This document shows, piece by piece, positions 35,828 through 48,091 of a DNA stretch of 64,000 nucleotides. Origin of the DNA: Icerya purchasi (Eukaryota > Arthropoda > Insecta > Hemiptera > Monophlebidae); NCBI GenBank assembly GCA_039619475.1, contig CM077116.1, forward strand, positions 17,605,443-17,669,442, written 5' to 3'. Below the pieces are notes generated by a model. That model had not been told where the DNA came from. It was given only the letters and a program-made list of their open reading frames with translations, and ran no database searches. Made by a program: the position numbers and the translations under genes. Positions within the stretch are counted from its first letter, which is position 1, and each line of letters opens with the position of its first letter.

Positions 35828-36300
35828 GTTTGATTAATTTTTTTAACTTTTTACTAAAAAAGAACCGTAGAAAATTATTATTTTTACCGTTACAGTAAAT
35901 TTTTAATAATGCGTGAAGAACACAGATTCTACAAAATGCACACGTTTAACATAAAACTAATACTGTCTGCACGATCAGATCCGTTCAACAATCTACCTCG
36001 ATGCTCGCCTTTGAAAAGGGAGGGTTGTACCAGAAAAACCACATTCCTTTGGTTATAGAGGTGTTTGAAAGACGTTGTCAAGGGGAGGTGAAGATATGTG
36101 TGTTTGTGTGTTGGTATGTACATGTAAACCGTTTTCTACAAAAGATATGAAGAGGAAGATCCTGTTTCAGCAGACTCAATAACATTGTCGCACGATCTAA
36201 TACATCTGCATGGTAACATGCATGCAAGGTTATGAACGGAGCATTTTTCGCTACGACTACGTGACAGCCATATGGGAGAAAAAATATAATACGAAAGATT
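35828..36300 (-). promoter_or_regulatory. upstream block of the 334-codon gene
   Basis: Colinear with the block upstream of the 282-codon gene and, more distantly, with 57691-57910 upstream of the pseudogene copy (AATAATGCGTGAA, ACACA-GTTTAACATAAAACTAATACTG, GATTCCGTTC or GATCCGTTC). Conservation at three sites makes it the best candidate for the family's promoter and 5' UTR. A GT-rich tract lies at about 36095-36125. Confidence 0.55.
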
Positions 36301-38477
36301 TCGAAAAAAAAAAAAATATTAGAGTTAGAAAAAAAAACAACAAAAAAAAAAATGAAATATTCTTAAACTAATAGAATCGAAAAAATTATTATGAATGATA
36401 TGAGATCTAACGATAGCAGATGAGTGTGTGCGAATGGATGGTGCGCTTTTGTGGTGGTTGTGACGATCAAGGAGTATGTGGAAAAAAATATAAAAAGTAT
36501 GTACAATCAGTAAATTGATTGCAAAAAGGTAGAAAGGTTTAAAGGTTACATTTGCTTATTTATTAGTAGAAAAGGTGCATGGTCGCCTTAAATTAACCTT
36601 CTGCAAAATGAATGAAATAACGGTACATCATTCAAGCTGGTTTACATCGGGAGAGATTGTTCATTTTCACCATGCTTTCTAGAAAAGGTGTATACATGTC
36701 GTGAATTTGTATGTTGTAAAAGGTCGTAAATATCGGTACATGACAGGTGCTTCGATAATGTTACAAACGACTGGTGAGGCGGGCGGAGACATCTTAGACT
36801 GTGGAGCAGCGATTGAATTTCTTGGAAATGTTGAGATCAGTGTTCGATGACGTTGATGTCGATTTTTTTATGTGCATGTGTGTATTTGAACGAGTCTAAA
36901 AAATTATTCTTCTAGCGAATAACTGTAAATAGCGGGGGAGTATTGAGCGGTCAAAGGTTGATAGAACGACGAGACGAATACATGAAGAGGTTGACTATAC
37001 CTGGAAAAGGACGATTAATGTTTGTAGCAACAATATCGTCAATGAAAATAATAGTTCCTTCGTTTAATAATTATACTGAGATGTGTATAATATTAAAATT
37101 AGTTACGATGTTGATAAAAATTATTTAGTACCCTGAGATTTTCTCCATCAAAATGTTAAAAGATGTAAAGTACGTATGACTGGGTGAATGTGTCGGAAAA
37201 ATAATACCAGTAAAAATAATTAAAGATCGATAATTAAAAATTAAATATAATGACTGCGTGTGGTATATGTGTGGGTCTGATGTGATATGCTCCCGCGGAT
37301 AATACAAAAAAAAAAAAAAATGTTCACGATTAATAAGGATCCTATCTGTGAGTGTGACAATATGGCGTGTATGTAAGTCTGGGAGGAGTTGAAAAATAAA
37401 TAAAACATATTATAATTGCTAGGGAAACGTGTATGCATGGAAATGGATGTCGTGCAAATAAAATAAAAAAAATATGTACGAACGGAAAAAAATTTCAAAA
37501 GACTTTTGGAAAAATAATCTAACAATAATATACAATAATTGATAGTGAAATGGGTGTTGGAGGCAACGTCTACACTTCTGCGAGAGTTGATTGGTTGACT
37601 GGGTCTAGAACATATATTATGAAAGAATTGTAATTTGTGTAGGATGAATGGGGGGGGGGGGGGGAAATTATGAAACCGTGTTAAATAAAATTATACTCGA
37701 TTTCATTTTTGAATACATATGTCTGGAAAAACATTATGAACGTTTGGGAGAAACGATCGGAAGCGAAAAAAAATATAGTTAGAATAATTTCATAATACTT
37801 GGAGTTGAAAAAAGTTATTATGAACGGCATGGGAACTAACGACGGCAGATGTGTGCGCATTCATAGCGTTTAAGGCATTGTAGGATTTATTTTTAGAACC
37901 GGAGAAAAATAAAAATATTATGAACGGTCAGAAGAAATGATCGGAAGTGAAGAAAATATATAATTGGAATAATTCCATAATACTTGGAGTTGAATAAAAG
38001 TTATTATGAACGGTATGTGAACTAAAGTCAGCAGATGGGTGTGCTGGAATGCACGGTGTGCATTCATAGCGGTCACATAAAAAAATAATTACCTCTCAAT
38101 ATGAAATGACGGGGGCGTTGGGAGCGTCGATCGAGGGTTTAATGTTCGTAGTAAAAGTAAATAGAATGCGATATATTCGATATTAAAACAACGTCAGCGG
38201 TATGTGCAAGATTGTACGTTAAGTTGCCATAGTGTGTAAAATGATCGGAGGATAAGAAAAAGTAAATAATGTATATTATAATCGATCGTAAAAGAGGGTG
38301 GAAGGGGTAAAGGAGACTAAGGCTATTTTAGACTATAGAAATAATTGATTTGTTAATTTATAAATGTTTTGGATAACCGGTTAGGTTTAGACAACAGAGC
38401 AGGGATTGGGTTATTATGTGAAAAAAATAATTATTAAAAAAAGTAATCGCGATAGTATAAACGGATGACACGTGCGG

Positions 38478-38610
38478 GGGATCGGCGTGTGCGCTTTCGC
38501 GACAGAGAACGCTATGTTAGATATATGCGCGGGATCGGGACGTGCGCTTTCGCGGAAAATAACGCTGTGTTAGATATATGCGCGAGATCGGGACGAGCGC
38601 TTTCGCATAT
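38478..38610. repeat. 53-bp GC-rich tandem repeat, about 2.5 units
   Basis: The core GCGCTTTCGC recurs at 38491, 38544 and 38597, a spacing of 53 bp, with flanking GATCGG and GTTAGATATATGCGCG. Confidence 0.75.
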
Positions 38611-38719
38611 GGCAGTAAGATCGGGAAATCAGGAAAATAAAAAATATACTTTGACTAATTTTATATTATGTATACTTAGACTTTGAAATATTAAAGAAAT
38701 GATCGCGGTATCGGGAACG

Positions 38720-39425
38720 GAACGTATGTGTGCGCGGGGGATATCGCGGTGGAAATCGGAATATGCGTAGGATCGGCGCGTGCGCTTTCGCGACGGCGAC
38801 CAGAGCGTGCGCGGGAACGAAATATGCGTGTGAGAGGTGTGGACTGGAGTTATAGGTTAGATTTTAGCTTTAAATAATATACTTGGGTTACATTTTGGAA
38901 TTTTCTTACATGGGCTTGGAATTTTGAAAAAATTGCGGTAACGCAACAGAGGGAGGGACCAGCGGGGGCTTGGGTTACTTTCAGACATTAATTAATATAC
39001 TTATGTTAATTAATAATCGGTTCTGTTTATCAGAAACGAGCATGACGCGTACGTGGGAATTTTGGAGACGGAGCATGTGTGTGTGTGGGTGTGATATCGC
39101 GGTGGAGATCAGAATATGCGGGGGATCGGCGCGTGCGCTTTCGCGACGGCGACCGAAGCGTGCGCGGGAACGAAATATACGTGTGAGAGGTGTGAACTGG
39201 AGTTATAGGTTAGATTTACGCTTTAAATAATATATTGCGGTTAAATTTTGGAATTTTCTTACTTAGGCCTTGGAATTTTGAAAAAAAATTGCAGTACCAT
39301 AGCAGGACGGGCGGGGTCAGCGGAGACTTGGGTTACTTTCGGACATTAATTAATATACTTATGTTAATTAATAATCGGTTCGGTTTATCGGAAACGAGCG
39401 GGACGTGTACTGGGGAATTTTGGAG
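38720..39425. repeat. about 355-bp direct tandem duplication, GC-rich
   Basis: Two units share ATATCGCGGTGGA (38741 and 39094), GATCGGCGCGTGCGCTTTCG, GGAGTTATAGGTTAGATTT, TTGGAATTTTCTTAC and TTAATTAATATACTTATG (about 38988 and 39346). The spacing is 353-358 bp. The CpG-rich composition contrasts with the surrounding AT-rich DNA. Confidence 0.8.
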
Positions 39426-39699
39426 AAATTTGGGGAACTTGGGGGAACTTTCAGCACCTGGACACTAATTGGGGTTACTTGCGCCCCCGAATAACACTTT
39501 GGACAGTTTATTGACCTCGGGACACTGTTTGGACGTTCGGTTTATCGGATATGCACGGGAACCGTCCGGGGGAAACTCGGAGGAATCGGGGGAAACTTGG
39601 GTGAATTTTGACCACCTGGACATGAATTGGGGTGAATTTCGTGTTCGGATTACCGGTCTGGGGTGAATTTTCGCCTCCGGGACAGGAATTGGGGTTCGG

Positions 39700-40290
39700 A
39701 TTAGCGGAATGGCCAGTCGCCTGGTTTATCGACTACTGCCTTCTGACACCAATATTTGGCGTAGGCCTCTCCCAAGTTTTTCCACCGTTGCCTGTCCTGA
39801 GCCCCGCGTATCCACGTATGACCTGCCTGTCTTATTATGTCATCTGTCCATCTTCTCGTGGGTCTTCCAGTGTATGGTCGCCAGTTCAATATCTCCTTCG
39901 TGTCCATCTTCCGTCTGTTATTCGTGCTGCGTGCCCTGTCCAGTTCCATTTGTTTATTGCTATCCTGGCTATAGTGTCCTCGAACCCGCTGTTTTTCCGT
40001 GTATCAGTGTTCCTGATTTTGTCCTTTAGCTTTATTCCCAGCAGCACACGTTCCATTTGCCTTTCCGCCTTTCCGATCTTATCCATCAGTTCTTTTGTTA
40101 AAGGCCAGGTTTCAGCTCCATAGCTCAGCAATGGTATAATGCACTGATTAAACAGTTTAGCTCGGTTCGCTGGACTGATTTTGCTTTGTAGAACCTTTTT
40201 CATTTTACCAAACGCTATCCATCCGAGTTGTATTCTTCTTTTGACTTCTTCTGTATGGCTGTTTATCCCCGTTGTAAATTTCTTCTCTAA
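39700..40290 (-). pseudogene. RTE-like LINE reverse transcriptase C-terminal remnant
   Basis: Minus-strand frames read EEVKRRIQLGWIAFGKM (about 40250-40205), then KISPANRAKLFNQCIIPLLSYGAETW (split at 40200-40110), KAERQMERVLLGIKLKDKIRNTD and KWNWTGHAARI. After a frame change near 39890 comes GRPTRRWTDDI (about 39855-39830) and R-W-LGEAYAKYW. This is the usual C-terminal order in RTE-type endonuclease-RT proteins (LTYGSETW, GVKLRDR-N, R-GRP-RW-DD). One frameshift separates the two parts and no catalytic box is included. It abuts the terminal-repeat-like DNA of the Polinton-like locus. Confidence 0.8.
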
Positions 40291-41309
40291 ATATCGAATT
40301 ATTTAAATAAATTTAAAACTATTAAAATACAAAATAATTCAGAGTCCTCCCTATAGTTTGGTCGAGGAGGACTAGCAATATTGCAAAGTCGACCAGAGAG
40401 CTTGCTACGCAACCGAAACAAAAAATCTCGTATGTGTGTGAAAGGAGCTCCTGTAGTATAGTTAGTTATGTATTAATTCATTAAGAAAAATATTTCGCAA
40501 CGTAGATCAACGTCGCTCGACTGTCTAACGTGATAAACGAATCTCTTGAGCTACAGAAAATACGTTATCCATCGTCAGACAGGTGACACGTCAATAAAAT
40601 CTGCATGAACAAAAAAAGAAAAAAAAAATAGCCAAGTAAAATCTACGAACGTTTTAAGGTAAACATAAATCGAGATAAGAGGAAAACATCAGGGTGCTTT
40701 AAACTGTAATGACAAAAGTGATAAGAAGCCGAGCACTCCTTTAAATACGTAATAATTCACGTTAACTGGGCAATGACCGTTAGGAAAACGTGGAAAAATA
40801 CATAAAACAAATGACCCGATTTTTCAGCGAAGTATAATATAATTATAAACATTGTACAACATCCGATGAAAGGCGTTGCGAATTTAAATAATGTACACTG
40901 CATATAACCCCTGATAAAAGGATCGCGAACAATGAGAAATATGCTTGAGAACCGAAAAATCGAAAATGCCTACAGAGAAATAAATCGAAAAAAACTCAAC
41001 AGCGATAAGATTTGTGTTTACGAAAGGCCTTTAGGTAAATGTTCCCTTTCTTTTTTCATTAAAAAAAAAAAAATAGTAATTCAATACTATATACTATTTA
41101 TGCCTCTACTCATATTTTTCCCCATACCGATTTTTTTTTTTTTTTTTTTTTTTGTAGACGTCCTGTACCGTGTTTAACTACTGTGGCTATTACAAGTACG
41201 AGGATGCGCGGTTCGTTCTTATAGATAACTGCCTATTCCACTAATTCTGATAAACTGTGCCGCAAATCAAATAGCACTGGAGCAATTCTCGAGAATGTTA
41301 ATAACTGTT
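40291..41309. other. unassigned sequence
   Basis: AT-rich with a T-run of about 22 near 41131-41152. The 81-codon frame at 40932-41177 has no motif. Confidence 0.4.
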
Positions 41310-42985
41310 TTGTTATTTACAAAAGGAGGCCGATGGAGTCGGACAGTCACACAGTATATGGGGAGTTGAAGGGGCAACGCCTTGGCAACAGAAACTACAA
41401 TTCATAGAGGGTGGAGATTTCTGCAAAATAAAATTATACGACAAGGTTGTGTGACCTGTGCGTAGGCGGCTAAGGGCACAGAAATCTCTTCGTGAAATGT
41501 TTTTTTCTGGCCACCGTGTTTTTTGATAAGCCTTGAGAAAATTTGACATGAGGACCAATGCGTTTTCCACGATGACGTGAGATTATTAAAAATGATGTTT
41601 GATAGATAAGGCGAAGGAGGGCCGTTATTAGGCAAGGGGCAGTATAATGCTGCTCGGGTGGATGTATCGACGCGTTCATTTCCAGGAATCCCAGCATGCT
41701 GGGAGCCCATAAAAAGAAAATGGAGCACTCTCCCTTAATAAATTCATATAATACCTGCTGGGTTCGAATTGCTAAAGGGTATTTGATGAAAAGCTTAAAG
41801 ATTGTTGATAGAGCCGCGGATGAATCAGATACTAACAGAGCTTTCAGTAATGTAGGCTCTGCAGACAGAAAATATTCCAAACAGAAATATACTCCATATT
41901 TTCAGCATCCAATACCGAACTATTGTCATTCAGTTGAATGTTCCGAATCATGTCGCAGGCTTCAAAGGAGCAGGCAGTTGGGAATGAAGTAGCCTCTGGA
42001 GTGGCCTTGGTGCCATCGGTAAAGAAAATTAAATGGCCGGGGTATTTTTGAATTGTCGCTGCTGTTGATTGAACGATATTCGGTTGCAGGGGTTTATTAT
42101 ATTTTATCAGGAAAAAAATCAACATCAATATTCAAAGGTGCCCACAGTGGGATCGCGGTATTAGGTGCCAAAGCTGGGAAGTTTACATTGTGCTGCGATA
42201 GAAGGGCTAGAATTTCCGGGAACGGATCATTAGGGAACTCTGAGATAATGGGGAAAGTCATTTATGTGGATAAGAAAGGAACGATTACGAAAAAAGAGCG
42301 ATGGTCTCACGGTGATAATAAAAGTTTCTGAAATACTCTAGTGGGGGATACCTAACAAGGCACATAAAGTAACAGACGTAGAGGTTCTACGTGTGCAAAT
42401 ATCGTACGAAGAGCCATGTGATGCACTGAAGCAAGAGATTTAAGTACGGAAGAGTTGGCTGAAGAATACGCCTGGGACTCGCAGTTAACTCTGGAAAGGA
42501 TTAAGGATTTGTATATGGAAAGAGGAGTTTTCGGTGGTACGTTGCACTTTGCGTTTGATAAATATTTAATGACTGATAGAAATTTATGACATTTAACTTT
42601 AAGATTGGATATGCGAGGACGCCAAGTTAGTTTACGATCAAACAGCAGTCCAAGGAATGTAGAAATAGGATGGAAATGAAGTGGAGAGTTATCTAGATTG
42701 AGACGGATGCTAGGAAAGTTTTGACGCTCCCCTATAGAAATCAACAGAAATAGACTTAGATGAAGAAAACACAAGACCGCTGTTGTTACACCAGAATTGT
42801 AGTTTCGTAATAGTTTTTTGTAGGACTTTTTTGAGCATTCGCTGGAAAACTGGAAGACAGGTAAATGTTCAAGTCGTCAAAGTAGAACCGGGCATTATCA
42901 TTTATATTGTTTATATAAAAAATAAACAAGGTTTCGCTAAGGGCCGATCATTGTAGTACGCCACGCTCAGTTTGAATGGTGCTCA
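41310..42985 (-). pseudogene. I-clade LINE: RT end plus RNase H, mutated
   Basis: On the minus strand, from about 42985 downward: RT text recalling GV-Q-SALS-TLFI, then FDDLNIYLSS (YADDL-like, altered) near 42880. It continues with LGLLFDRKLTWRPRISNLK, AKCNVPP-x-SIYKSLILSRV and VHHMALRTIF (42774-42400), close in wording to the plus-strand element at 24673. RNase H follows: LIFFTDGTKATPEATSF near 42035, LLVSDSSAALSTI near 41830, and FLWAPSMLGFLEMN, where PGH and GNE are degraded, near 41715-41690. The last part reads SRLRTGHTTLSYNFIL, with C-x2-C and HILCDCP, near 41470-41340. Frameshifts occur at several points. The 5' half is missing. Confidence 0.8.
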
Positions 42986-44424
42986 ATATTGATAGTATTT
43001 TATACTTTTGCTACAATGGATTTTCGCCTTCTAGGAATTTTCTCGTTTCCAGTCGAAATTAATTTTTTCACCGCTACTCGTAAATTTTATTATAATTTTC
43101 TAAATCATTTCTAAAAAAGCACGGCAATTAATTTGTTTTACATTGCCACTCGTATTGTTTTTTGTTTTTTTTCTTGTTGATACATCTATCTCGTTGCAGT
43201 ACGCGCGGAATCATAAGTTCTCATTTTTAAACAAGTACTGGTTTTCAGATTTGGAACGTTACATATGCGCTATAGCTAGTTTTGATCTTTTTTTTTTTTT
43301 TTTTGGATTTGATTTTTAAGCATCAAATAGGGGATAAATATTTGGTGTAATTAATTTAGGGAACTCTTTTCCATGACTATTTTTAAGTATCAAAAGGGAC
43401 TTAAGTTTTCAGATTTATTTGCAGGTACCACTAGAGGCATAAATCTTGTATTTATTAAGTATTAAATAGAGACATTTCACTTTCATCTTTTTTTAAAGCG
43501 CTAAACAGAGGCTTCAATTTTTCGTAATTTTCACGGGTACTATTTCAGACTTAATGTTTCATATTTTTCTTCAAGTACTTACTAGTAGGGGAATAGATTT
43601 TTATATTTTACCGGTACCGCCAAGTACGTAAAATTTACTAATTATTGAACTAGGACATTTTTTATTCGTACCTATTTTCAAGTATTAAATAGGGACTTCT
43701 TTTTTCTTATTTTCTCAGCACAAACAGGGAGTGAAATGTTCGTAATAGTTAATTCGCGCGGCTGAGGACAACCCTCAGTGGTCTAACTAATTGTAAGTGT
43801 AAAGAAATAACAGCACTTGAGATATTGTAAAAATGGTATATTAAATCAAATTTAGACACAGTGTAACTAGTCTTACAGAGAATCAATTTTTTTTCCAACC
43901 GCTACAGATATATTGAAGTATGCATCCTCAGTGGTTCTTTCGATAATTTCGTAATTCGTTTCTTTATCTAAGCTAATTTCTCATTTGTTCTCTGTTTACA
44001 ACTTCCTCGTCGTCAGTTTCATTCGGAACGCTTATTAATCGCTCACGAGAATATTCACATAATCGCAATTAAAACTAATGTGTTCCATTGTTGCAGACTT
44101 GACCCCTTGCTTAAATGCCACGCGCAATTTGAATTAAATGGTTTAGAAACGCGAAAAAAAAAAATTAGAATATACACAATAACTTTAGGATGATTTAACT
44201 TGTAAATTTAAAATTACCCGTATAAATGTTAAAATTAAAACAATTTTTAATGTCACGTATAACTTCATTAACACAGCTGATTACACTGGACGCCAAAAAT
44301 CACAAAAAACCTCAACAATATGTGAAATATGAAATTTAAAATGGCCTAAAAAGTCACTTCTTTTTTTTTTGATAATACATTACAGTCCATGTGCCGTCTG
44401 TAACCGTAAGGCTATCATGGCACA
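42986..44424. other. unassigned sequence with a degenerate tandem pattern
   Basis: Between about 43310 and 43740, variants of AAGTATTAAATAGGGACTT recur at irregular 70-110 bp intervals, suggesting an old tandem array. Nothing else was recognised. Confidence 0.4.
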
Positions 44425-44756
44425 CATAAGTGTCGCCGAGGGGGGCAAGGGGGTAGCTGCCCTTTTCCCCTGGAGCCTTGAAACTTTTTAATCAACTGGT
44501 CATGATGAGTATTTATAGGTGCGTAATCATGGATAATTTGAAAGACTTTTATAATTTTATTATAAAAATTTGCCAGAAACCCACGAAAATTATGTTTAAA
44601 TTAAGATTTTATTCTTGTTTAATAAAATATTAAGTCTTTACAAATTATAAATTTTATTTTTCCTATAACTCATATTCTCTTTCTATCATCTTGCCACCCC
44701 CTGGCGGCTGGCAACTCATCTCCGCCCATAAGGCTCATCGGCTGGCGACACCCTTG
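44425..44756 (+). mobile_element. non-autonomous hAT-like element, family 2, copy 2
   Basis: A perfect 8-bp target duplication ATGGCACA occurs at 44417-44424 and 44757-44764. The ends are CATAAGTGTCGCC and GGCGACACCCTTG (reverse complement CAAGGGTGTCGCC), a CA-starting inverted repeat with a few mismatches. The interior matches 9930-10213 over about 250 bp. There is no coding frame. Confidence 0.75.
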
Positions 44757-47700
44757 ATGGCACATACACCATCATCTTGCCTAGTTTGTTTATTTTAATG
44801 AATTTAGTGTTCGTTGTAGTTGGACCGGGTCATTGGATAATATTGCTTCAATGGGGTCATTTTATAAGGCAGCCACGTTCATGCGTGAACAATGCCCAAT
44901 TATATGATTGACTTCTGGTGAACGGGCTGCAAGTGAAAAGGACGTACTACAGGAGAGGCACGTTCAAAAAGCTAATCGTGTGACGTGGAAGTATGTCTGA
45001 TACTCAGCTTGCTTAAAATCGAAAATTGCCGGCGTGTTATTTCGAATTTTAAAAATTCGTAACTTACCGGTAAATAAACCAGTATAACGTAAAATTTAAA
45101 GGGCATAACAAAAATCAAAAAAAAAAAAAAATTATGAAGAAACATTTAATAGAACCCCCAAAAAACAGCAAGGAAGTATGTTTTTCTAAGTGGGCTAATT
45201 GGAATATGGTCGAAAACGAAAAAATAAAAATTGACAGCTACTATACCACTGCTGGTTGGACAGCAATGATTCGTTCAACTAGAACCGGCTTCGAATCTCG
45301 CTGCTACACATTGAAAATGTAAAAAGATTTTGTAGTTAATGCGCTTTTAAAATAGCAGCAAAAAACATATTTTAAACATGTACATAAAAGAGAATTTCAA
45401 AAAAAAAAAAGGAATAGCCGAAATTATATTTTATTATTAGGTCTTTCGAGCACCGTAAGCGACAAAAATTCGGGAAAATCTATTTTTCTCTCGGGAATGC
45501 TATATATATATATATATATATATATTGTCGTGTGCTCAATTCTGATGTCACGTCACTCTGGCTTCTCCAAACTCCTCCAGTTTCACGATTAGATCAATAA
45601 AAGGACGGAGACCACCCAAGCTAAACAAATAGCTATCGCACCGCGGCTCGGGTTGCCGTGTCCTCCTAACTATCAACCAAGCCTGGAGGCTCGTGTTATG
45701 TGTCACGTAATAGACGCGAATAAATTCAAATTATTGATAAAAAGATATATTCAAACACAATTAGACCACGCGTCGGTGACTAGAGTATTTCGGAACAAAG
45801 CAGGTGATCGACACATTTAACAGATAAACAACGCGAATATGAAAATATTAAAAATTCTTCACACGTATTAATTATTATGTCGACGGACAAATAATTTAAT
45901 TTAAAAATTGATACGGGTCCGCTGACCACGCAACGCTTCAAATTACGAGAACTCTTTTTAGAGCAAAACGGATACTCCCCCTTGACGAACGAGCGCAAGA
46001 CTTCCGAAAACCCAGGTAGTCGATCAGCTGTCGGTACTGCCCGACCACTCGCAACGACACATCATGCTTATCAAACGCGTAATTTTTTGGCAAAATTACG
46101 TCGCTTTAGTCGGGCAGTGTATCCGCGTCTAGACTTACTTAATTCTACGTTATTATAATTGTGTTGGTACGGCATCGGAATTATATTCCAACTTCCCAAC
46201 CGTTCGAACCATTTAATCAGCTACTTTACTTTACTCGGTTCGAACATTACGAGAGAAATATATACGAAATACTATGCTGTGTTGATCGATAATAAATAAA
46301 ATAAGGAATATAAAATTTAATCTATGTTTTTCATTTATAGTAAAGCCAGAATTCCAAACACAAAATCAATATTTTATTTACGTTACTCACTGTAGGCTCA
46401 TGACAATATATATAGTAAAAAGTATTTCAGTTTTAATTAAGGTAATCCTCCAGGGTAATAATTATACTCACTTACTATTTATTTAATTAGTACCAGTAAT
46501 TGAATAAAATTTTCACAATAAATAAAAAGGTTTTTCAAACAGTTTTTCATTAAATCTGAAAACAAAAGATGCAACCATTTTCACGCGATTATATCTGTGC
46601 AAGCAGTTGCATTGCTTGCGCCTGAACTACCTTTATACGCGTAATTATAAATTGATCTTTAACACTAGATTTGTGAAATTTAATTTCCACAATAATATAT
46701 TGTTAGTGCTAATACTGTTCGTTGTATATGCATTTATATTCTGTACATTTTATTTTTTACCTGTCCCTAATTTTTTATTTTACATATTTATCAACTTTAA
46801 CCGACTTAAATCCACCAAAATTAGCTATTCTACAATAATTTCTTATTCGTCGAAACTTCCAAAGCATATTTTTCCTATGCAAATTTAAATCTCTATCTTT
46901 AGTTTTTATCAAGCCAGAAGTAGAGGCAATCTTTTAAGGTGATAAGTTTAAAACTAAAGATAAAAATGGCTTAAAAATTGTAATCGGCACATTACACTGT
47001 ACAGGCTGGTAAAATAAATAAAATTTCGGAAAAAGGTGGTGAGAGCGGAAATGTATGTGTGTGTGAGATTCCGTTGTCGGTCCGGCATCAATGTTTCCAC
47101 ATTACTAGCAAAGAACCTAAAATTATCTATTTCATTTGTAGGTAACAAAACATTTTGCACATTTTGTGTTCGTAAAGTACAACAACTGAGCTCTTCGCAA
47201 TCGAGGCTTCTTTTCAATCTCTTGCTACGTGCGACTGAAATTCTTTTTCTAGGTTTTCAATTTGCCCGCACTGAGGTTCTTCCCCGGTCTTTTCTTACGC
47301 GCTGCAGTTCTTTCTACGCCTTTAACTTTTCCTTATACTGAGAAAGTTTTTCATCAGTCCAATTTCTTCTCTCCTTATACGCTCTCGATCATTTGCTTTG
47401 CGCCCGTTAACTTTTCCTTTTTTTTTTTCGGTCTCTTCGATTTTCATCATTCGTCTTCTATTATATCTTTCTACATTCCTTCTTTCTTGCATGTGTGTCG
47501 GTAGTTAAGTATGCAATTACTCGACCAATGAGGACAACAATAACTGGATTCGTTCAGAAAATATTATCCATTATCTGTTACCAGGACATCAACCGACGAT
47601 GCGGAAGTTAGCCCTATGTGGTTTCACTTTAAATCCTTCACAGAATATAGTTTGTAAAACAGAGTTCTTCCTGTTTCTTCGTTAGTTTTCAAAACGCGGC

Positions 47701-48091
47701 GAATATGTAATTTCTTCACCAGTCAATTATGACCCACTGCGCTACAATATTTGAGTTCTTAAATTGTGTATTCAATAAAATAAAATCAATCGGTAGGTTT
47801 CGGTTAACAATTAGACGACAACTTCCATATGCGCATAATGGAAATGAAATTTTAAAATGTATTTATCTTAGAAGGCAAATTTTCTACACAGAATCGTATT
47901 AACACCCTCATCCGTTTTTTGTTCATAGCTCATAATCTCCAATTACGTCTTCTATAAGGGTATAAAATCGCTCTGCCAAGCCACCTCTATGATGACCGTA
48001 GTTCGATTTTTTTCGACAAGTTTATTGTTTCTTCTTTCTTACTGTATGTATTTTCTATCTTATCCATCTCCCGATTAAATATATATATATA
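44757..48091. other. unassigned sequence
   Basis: A (TA)n run lies at about 45500-45525. A block of balanced composition (45526-46260) begins TGTCGTGTG and contains AATAAA near 45597; it recalls an LTR but lacks a partner copy. A weak B-box-like GGCTTCGAATCTC lies near 45288. A pyrimidine-rich stretch at 47230-47505 gives long open frames without motifs. No gene is supported. Confidence 0.4.

Larger units (their letters stand above)
36300..39700. repeat. terminal-repeat-like DNA of the Polinton-like locus
   Basis: Non-coding sequence made of diverged repeat units. A motif ATTATGAACG-x-TA-GG-AACTA-CGA-GCAGA-TGTG recurs near 36387, 37817 and 38001, and in shorter form near 37735 and 37918. It also occurs in both arms of the 55026-59638 element (58956, 59167 and inverted near 55487, 55689 and 55970). 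Longer colinear matches to the right arm include 36905-37050 with 58075-58230, 37185-37330 with 58425-58545, and 39540-39610 with 59400-59475. A G-run of 17 lies near 37647-37663. The short open frames here have no protein pattern. No AG/CT terminus is found; the right end is lost at the RTE remnant. Confidence 0.6.

Noticed and set aside
37620..37670. 17-base G-run as a functional quadruplex
   Set aside because: A single homopolymer run, which could be a polymorphic or sequencing-sensitive tract. No flanking pattern supports function.
45235..45320. tRNA gene or SINE promoter
   Set aside because: A B-box-like GGCTTCGAATCTC is present, but the acceptor stem does not pair and no A box fits.
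45526..46260. Possible solo LTR (starts TGTCGTG, contains AATAAA)
   Set aside because: No second copy, no clear TG...CA limits with a 4-6 bp duplication, and no primer-binding site that I could defend.
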